Shown here one piece after another: positions 59,984-64,000 of a DNA stretch of 64,000 bases. The notes under the pieces were generated by a model. That model was not told where the DNA came from, ran no database searches, and worked only from the letters and a program-made list of their open reading frames with translations. Numbering within the stretch: position 1 is the stretch's first letter; each line of letters opens with the position of its first letter. The DNA is taken from contig CAZCTO010000007.1 in assembly GCA_964501725.1 (NCBI GenBank), positions 29,306 to 93,305 of the forward strand, in the 5' to 3' direction. The translations under genes were made by a program, and so were the position numbers. The stretch comes from CAZCTO01 sp964501725 (lineage in GTDB: Bacteria; Bacillota; Clostridia; Saccharofermentanales; Saccharofermentanaceae).

Positions 59984-60731
59984 TCCCCCGTCCCAGTCCG
60001 GTCTCTCGTGCGTGCGTTTTTCGGTATTGAAGCGGCGTTGTACCGGTGTGTTTCCGGAAGACCTCCGAGAAGTAGCTCTGGCTCGGGAAGGCGAGGATCG
60101 ACGCGATCTGCGCCGAGCCGTAGTCGGAATAGGCGAGCATGTTCTTGGCGGTCCCGATTTTCTGGATCCCGATGTATTCGTTGATCGTAACCCCGACCTC
60201 TTTTTTGAAAAGCCGTGACAGGTAGGACGGATCAAGTCCCGTGTGCCCGGAAAGAAGAGCAACGGTAATTCGCGTGTGAAGGTGATCGTAAATGTAGTCG
60301 ATGCATTTCGCGATATGGCCGGTATGGATCTTGCGCTTTCGAAGAAGGCGCATCCGGTTCGCGTAATCAAGACAAGCGGTGCGGTGCAGTTCCTCGATCT
60401 CGGCGGGCGTCCGGCACCGGTCTGTCTTCTGGATGTATACGTCGCTCAATCCGTATGCCTCGGACAGGTCCATGCCGCCCTCGATGCAGTAGCGCGCGCT
60501 CATCGCGATCGTGATCACCAGATGGTACTTGAGGTTTTGAAGCGGGTTCTCGGAAAGCGTTCCGAGGCCCTCTTTTTCGATGATGGAAGGGATCATATAT
60601 TCGCGGACCTTATTCATGTCGCCGGTCTTGATCGCGGTGTAGAAGGAAAGCTCCGCCGGATAAGACGCTCGAAAAGTGCTGTGCTCCCGCCGCACGTATT
60701 CCTTATAAAAGAGCTCCCGGTCCGTAAGCAT
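59973..60731 (-). CDS. AraC-family regulator of the beta-glucanase genes
   Basis: 252 residues. The N-terminal 145 residues are helical and lack the cupin seen in AraC itself. The last 100 hold the double helix-turn-helix (ALLSGHTGLDPSYLSRLFKK, EYIGIQKIGTAKNMLAYSDY, IASILAFPSQSYFSEVFRKH). AAGGAGAA precedes the ATG. It is divergent from the GH5 gene, with inverted GTTACCTTTA sites in between, so it probably activates GH5-GH16 in response to a glucan breakdown product. Confidence 0.85.
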   Translation of the reverse strand: MLTDRELFYKEYVRREHSTFRASYPAELSFYTAIKTGDMNKVREYMIPSIIEKEGLGTLSENPLQNLKYHLVITIAMSARYCIEGGMDLSEAYGLSDVYIQKTDRCRTPAEIEELHRTACLDYANRMRLLRKRKIHTGHIAKCIDYIYDHLHTRITVALLSGHTGLDPSYLSRLFKKEVGVTINEYIGIQKIGTAKNMLAYSDYGSAQIASILAFPSQSYFSEVFRKHTGTTPLQYRKTHARETGLGRGINP

Positions 60732-60765
60732 GATTCAATTCTCCTTTTATTCATCCCGGATATCG

Positions 60766-60894
60766 GTTACCTTTACGATACGCGTAAAGGCGTTCATTTA
60801 CACTATGCCCAGTATGTCATAAATACGACTAAAAAGACATAAAAAAGATATCATTGATTTCTCTTCTGTGCGATTATGCACGTATAAAGGTAAC
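60766..60894. promoter_or_regulatory. Inverted operator sites between AraC and GH5 genes
   Basis: GTTACCTTTA (60766-60775) has an exact reverse complement, TAAAGGTAAC, at 60885-60894; a partial copy CGTAAAGG follows the first site at 60783-60790. The pair flanks the divergent start regions, so binding by the AraC protein could control both genes. The second site ends only 25 bases before the GH5 start. Confidence 0.6.
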
Positions 60895-60919
60895 GGCGTA
60901 ATCGAGATAGGAGGATCAT

Positions 60920-61945
60920 ATGGAACTAAAGCGCGGCATAAACATCGGTGGGTACTTATCGCAATGCAATCATGAAAAAGAACATTACGAAAGCTTTTTC
61001 GTCGAAGAGGATGTCCGGCAAATCCGTGACTTCGGATTTGATCATATACGCTTACCGTTTGACTATTCCGTCGTTCAGGACGAGAACGGCGAGTCGATTC
61101 CCGAGGGCATTGAATTACTCCGGAAAAATGTACTATTAGGTCAAAAATACGGGCTGAACGTCATTCTGGATTTGCACAAAGCCAGCGGGTATGACTTCAA
61201 TTTCGCAGGTGATGCTTCAAAGAATAATCTCTTTTCGAGCGAGGCGTTGGTACAGAAATTTCTTCTCTTATGGAAAATGATCGCGAGCGAATTCGGAACA
61301 TATAAGCACGTGATTTTCGAGCTTCTGAACGAAGTGGTTGAGACGGAAAATGCGGATGCATGGAATCGCTTGATCCAAAGAGCGATCGCAGAGATTCGGC
61401 CGATTGCGCCTCGTACGCCGATCATTTACGGCGGAATCGTATGGAACAGCGCGGGCACGCTTAAGCTCCTTGATCCTCCGTCGACAAATGACATCATTTA
61501 TACGTTCCATTTCTATGAACCGCTTCTATTTACGCACCAGAAAGCACCGTGGGTCGAATACATTCCCATGGATGATGTCCCTTATCCCGATACGATGGAG
61601 AACTTCAGGGCGCGTTCCGAAATACTCGGAATTAAAGGCGACGCCGTCATGATGTCCAAAGCCAAAACCATGGGGCCGGAGTTTATTCGAGAAATGGTTT
61701 CTGAAGCTACAAAAGCAGCGGAAAAGGCTGGCGTGCCGTTATACTGCGGCGAATTCGGAGTCATTGATCAGGCACCCGTCGAGGACACCCTCCGTTGGTT
61801 TGAAGACGTGATGACGGTTTTTAGCGAAAATAAAATCGCACACGCGATGTGGACCTATAAGGAGAAGGATTTCGGACTCATCGGAAGCCATTATGAGCCG
61901 ATCCGGGAAAGACTGATTTCAGCGCTGACCAATTCGCTGGTATGA
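60920..61945 (+). CDS. Glycoside hydrolase family 5 endoglucanase-like
   Basis: 341 residues, GGAGG before the ATG. KRGINIGGYLSQ at the start, RLPFDYS near 44-50 and LDLHKASG near 84-90 are GH5 marks. The acid/base E138 lies in FELLNEVVE and the nucleophile E278 in YCGEFGV; HFYEP is the conserved Y/H region. No signal peptide, so the enzyme works inside the cell on imported oligosaccharides, unlike the exported GH16 downstream. Probably cleaves beta-1,4 or mixed-linkage glucan oligomers. Confidence 0.88.
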   Translation: MELKRGINIGGYLSQCNHEKEHYESFFVEEDVRQIRDFGFDHIRLPFDYSVVQDENGESIPEGIELLRKNVLLGQKYGLNVILDLHKASGYDFNFAGDASKNNLFSSEALVQKFLLLWKMIASEFGTYKHVIFELLNEVVETENADAWNRLIQRAIAEIRPIAPRTPIIYGGIVWNSAGTLKLLDPPSTNDIIYTFHFYEPLLFTHQKAPWVEYIPMDDVPYPDTMENFRARSEILGIKGDAVMMSKAKTMGPEFIREMVSEATKAAEKAGVPLYCGEFGVIDQAPVEDTLRWFEDVMTVFSENKIAHAMWTYKEKDFGLIGSHYEPIRERLISALTNSLV

Positions 61946-62001
61946 TTTCGTCCCGACGTTTTCAGAAGAAGTGCGGTCATAGCCAAGAGGGAGGAAAAGG
62001 A

Positions 62002-63387
62002 ATGAAGAAGCTACTCAGAATGATCGGGATGATATGCGTGTTTGCCATTGTCTGCTCCGGGCTCGTCGGATGCGACAATTTACCGTTTATGCAAAAAAAT
62101 CAGACGAAGAAAAGCGCAGTTCAACAATATGACGGCTATACGCTGCTCTGGCACGACGAATTTAACGGTTCGAAAATGAACAAGTCGATTTGGAATTATG
62201 AACCGCACGAGCCGGGCTGGGTGAATAGTGAACTGCAGGAGTATACCACATCCACTAAAAATGTCTTTGTTCGCGATGGTGTCCTTGTAATCAAAGCGAT
62301 CGCAAAAGAGTCCAAAAGCGGGGAGAAGACCTACACTTCCGGCAAGGTGACCTCGCAAAATAAAGAAGACTTCATGTACGGAAAGGTGGTTGTCAGTGCC
62401 AAAGTGCCGGAGGGACAGGGTTTGTGGCCGGCAATTTGGATGATGCCGACGAATGAGAGCTTTTACGGTCAGTGGCCGAAGTGCGGTGAGATTGACATCA
62501 TGGAGGTGCTCGGAAGCGACACAACGACTGCATATGCGACGATTCATTACGGAGAACCTCATGCTCAGCAACAGGGCGTGCTTACACTCAACCAAGGTTC
62601 TTTTTCGGATAGTTTTCATGAGTATTCTGTCGAGTGGGAACCGGGCGAAATGCGGTTCTATATTGACGGTGTACTGATCAACACGGTTAATGATTGGTTC
62701 ACGGCCGTGGAGGGAGAGGATGATAAACCATATCCCGCGCCGTTTAACCAAACCTTTTTCGTGCAGATGAATCTGGCTGTGGGCGGAACATGGCCCGGAA
62801 ATCCGGACGAGACGACGGACTTTTCCAAGGCCGAGTTTGAGATTGACTATGTGCGCGTTTATCAGAAACCGTCATATGATACCAACGTAAAAAAGCCCGA
62901 GAAAAATTTCCGGGAACCTCTTCCCGACGGCAACCTGATCTATAACGGCGACTTTGCCGAAGTCGAGGATTTGACGGATGACGTCAACTGGAAATTCCTC
63001 TTGTTTAACGGCGGCGAGGGGTCCGCGGAGATCAAGGACGGCATGATTGTCATTTCGTCCCGGGCGGAAGGCACCGAGGAGTATTCGGTTCAGTTGGTAC
63101 AACCGGAACTGCCCATGATCAAAGGAAAGAAGTATAAGATCACCTTTGACGCGATGGCTGCTGAAACACGTGACATTATCGTATGTGTGTCCGCGCCGAC
63201 GAATGGTTGGATTCGCTACTTCCAGGATACCCAGTTTTCCCTGTCGACCGATTGGGAGACGTACACGTTTGAATTCGATATGACCGAAAAAGACGATAAC
63301 AACGGAAGACTCGAGTTTAATATGGGCAAAGCGGGCTCTGTCGCGCAAATCAGCATCCGGAATGTCCGGATTGAAGAAGTTAAATAA
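62002..63387 (+). CDS. GH16 beta-glucanase lipoprotein with C-terminal carbohydrate-binding domain
   Basis: 461 residues from the ATG at 62002 (GGGAGGAAAAGG before it). The lipoprotein signal ends LVGC (C24). The GH16 domain (about 45-315) has the catalytic motif GEIDIMEVLG with E163 (nucleophile), D165 and E168 (acid/base), and WHDEFNG at the start. Residues about 325-461 form a CBM4/9-type beta-sandwich (NLIYNGDFAEVEDLTDDVNW, YKITFDAMA). Licheninase or laminarinase activity, cleaving beta-1,3 or beta-1,3-1,4 glucans at the cell surface; products would feed the GH5. The two genes are 56 bases apart in one operon. Confidence 0.9.
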   Translation: MKKLLRMIGMICVFAIVCSGLVGCDNLPFMQKNQTKKSAVQQYDGYTLLWHDEFNGSKMNKSIWNYEPHEPGWVNSELQEYTTSTKNVFVRDGVLVIKAIAKESKSGEKTYTSGKVTSQNKEDFMYGKVVVSAKVPEGQGLWPAIWMMPTNESFYGQWPKCGEIDIMEVLGSDTTTAYATIHYGEPHAQQQGVLTLNQGSFSDSFHEYSVEWEPGEMRFYIDGVLINTVNDWFTAVEGEDDKPYPAPFNQTFFVQMNLAVGGTWPGNPDETTDFSKAEFEIDYVRVYQKPSYDTNVKKPEKNFREPLPDGNLIYNGDFAEVEDLTDDVNWKFLLFNGGEGSAEIKDGMIVISSRAEGTEEYSVQLVQPELPMIKGKKYKITFDAMAAETRDIIVCVSAPTNGWIRYFQDTQFSLSTDWETYTFEFDMTEKDDNNGRLEFNMGKAGSVAQISIRNVRIEEVK

Positions 63388-63419
63388 TCGGCTGATCAAC
63401 GGGAGGATATGTGAACGCA

Positions 63420-63471
63420 AAGGGGCTGTCTCAAAAGACTTGTAACAAAGTCGGATGAGGCAGTCTTTTTG
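63420..63471 (+). terminator. Terminator-like hairpin after the GH16 gene
   Basis: GGCTGTCTCA (63423-63432) can pair with TGAGGCAGTC (63456-63465) with wobble, followed by TTTTTGACTC. An inner pairing around AAAGACTT...AAAGTC is also possible. Confidence 0.55.
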
Positions 63472-63643
63472 ACTCAAGGCATCGGGAAACGAAGCAATGT
63501 GCAATAGAAGTATTGATTATTGCAAAGAATCTGATCAGAATTCATTTATGCTCAGAAAGTAATGAATATTGGGCGGCCGGAACGACAAAAAGAGCCTGAT
63601 TAGCACGAATGTATTGGGGTTGGCAAGTGCACCGCGCACCGAT

Positions 63644-63920
63644 TCGGAAATACCTCCGAAATTGGGAGTTTGGCTTATTCGGGAGGTATTTTTTCAGCTA
63701 TTTCGTCTCCACTAAGTCGGAAATGCCTCCTAAATTGGGAGTTTGGCTTATTTGGGAGGTATATTTTCAGCTATTTCGTCTCTGCTAAGTCGGAAATACC
63801 TCCTAAAATGGGAGCTTGGCTTATTCGGGAGGTGTATTTTCAGTTATTTCGTCTCCACTAAGTCTGAAATACCTCCTAAATTGGGAGTTTGGCTTATTCG
63901 GGAGGTATTCTTGAATTTTC
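63644..63920. repeat. 73-bp palindromic tandem repeat (four units)
   Basis: Units start at 63644, 63717, 63790 and 63863 (last one cut short). Each has AATACCTCC...GGAGGTATT as an outer 9-bp hairpin, with an inner GGGAG after the first arm that can pair with the same CTCC. A linker with TTTTCAGCTATTTCGTCTCC and CTAAGTCGGAA follows. The sequence is not related to the 75-bp repeat, but the architecture is. A frame through it exists but has no protein-like features. Confidence 0.88.
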
Positions 63921-64000
63921 TTTATTTTCACAGGCGCGGAAAGGCTGTCTCATTGGTAATGCTCGTATTGATCAGACTGTGCGGCTCAGCGTTGGGCTCA
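63921..64000. other. Window end after the 73-bp repeat
   Basis: 80 bases with no supported gene. CTGTCTCA recurs at about 63945-63955, like that at 63427. Confidence 0.3.

Noticed and set aside
63420..63471. Terminal inverted repeat of an insertion sequence (GGGGCTGTCTCAAAA-like end)
   Set aside because: The string resembles ends of some IS elements, but no transposase or matching distal end is in the window, and the sequence folds as a terminator after GH16.

Overview
The window looks like a low-to-moderate GC Firmicute, most likely a clostridial plant-fibre degrader from a gut or digester community. The reasons are strong AGGAGG-type ribosome binding sites, several GTG/TTG starts, lipoprotein signal peptides, a BceRS-BceAB module, LrgAB, DUF1836 and DUF2089 regulators, and glycoside hydrolases of families 8, 5 and 16. 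No rRNA, tRNA, CRISPR array, prophage or complete insertion sequence was found. Genus-level placement is inference only.

Layout. 1-5 kb: the 5' part of murC (cut by the window edge), small zinc-ribbon membrane proteins, decayed genes and an apt-like phosphoribosyltransferase whose 3' end is duplicated. 5-11 kb: a 699-residue SPFH protein, then a response regulator / BcrA-type ABC transporter / histidine kinase module. 11-17 kb: a GNAT gene with a nonsense codon, a J-domain/TPR protein, TcdA, a Gfo/Idh/MocA oxidoreductase with a UPF0303 partner, and an InlB-repeat surface protein. 17-23 kb: a GH8 exo-oligoxylanase, uracil permease, lrgAB and a DUF2089 pair. 23-29 kb: an ABC-2 exporter behind a structured leader, then DUF1836 regulator - NfeD - flotillin. 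29-37 kb: a BceRS-BceAB peptide-antibiotic resistance module and regulators. 37-44 kb: a tandem-MerR regulator with an ABC exporter, a large lipoprotein, AraC/GyrI, XRE/DUF5680, a pyridoxamine-phosphate-oxidase-like protein, YccF and a short MerR.

44.6-59 kb is bounded on both sides by arrays of the same 75-bp palindromic tandem repeat. Each array contains a run of exactly 100 N, so the piece 45059-58915 is a contig whose position and orientation are not proven. It carries an FAD oxidoreductase/SDR group, a PadR pair, PgaCD-like exopolysaccharide synthesis genes, a toroid (prenyltransferase-like) protein, an esterase lipoprotein, a flavodoxin-like protein and a large secreted sugar-active-like lipoprotein. 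59-64 kb holds a truncated PstS-like lipoprotein, an AraC regulator divergent from a GH5 and GH16 beta-glucanase pair, and a second, unrelated palindromic tandem repeat of 73 bp.

Two themes stand out. First, gene decay is unusually visible: two genes have an in-frame TAA near the N-terminus, one has a frameshift at a T run, and about eight small fragments of recognisable families lie between intact genes. Second, the two tandem-repeat families share one architecture: a hairpin unit with an extra half-arm that allows an alternative inner hairpin, joined by a roughly 30-40 nt semi-conserved linker. They are not CRISPRs and I cannot assign them to a known class.
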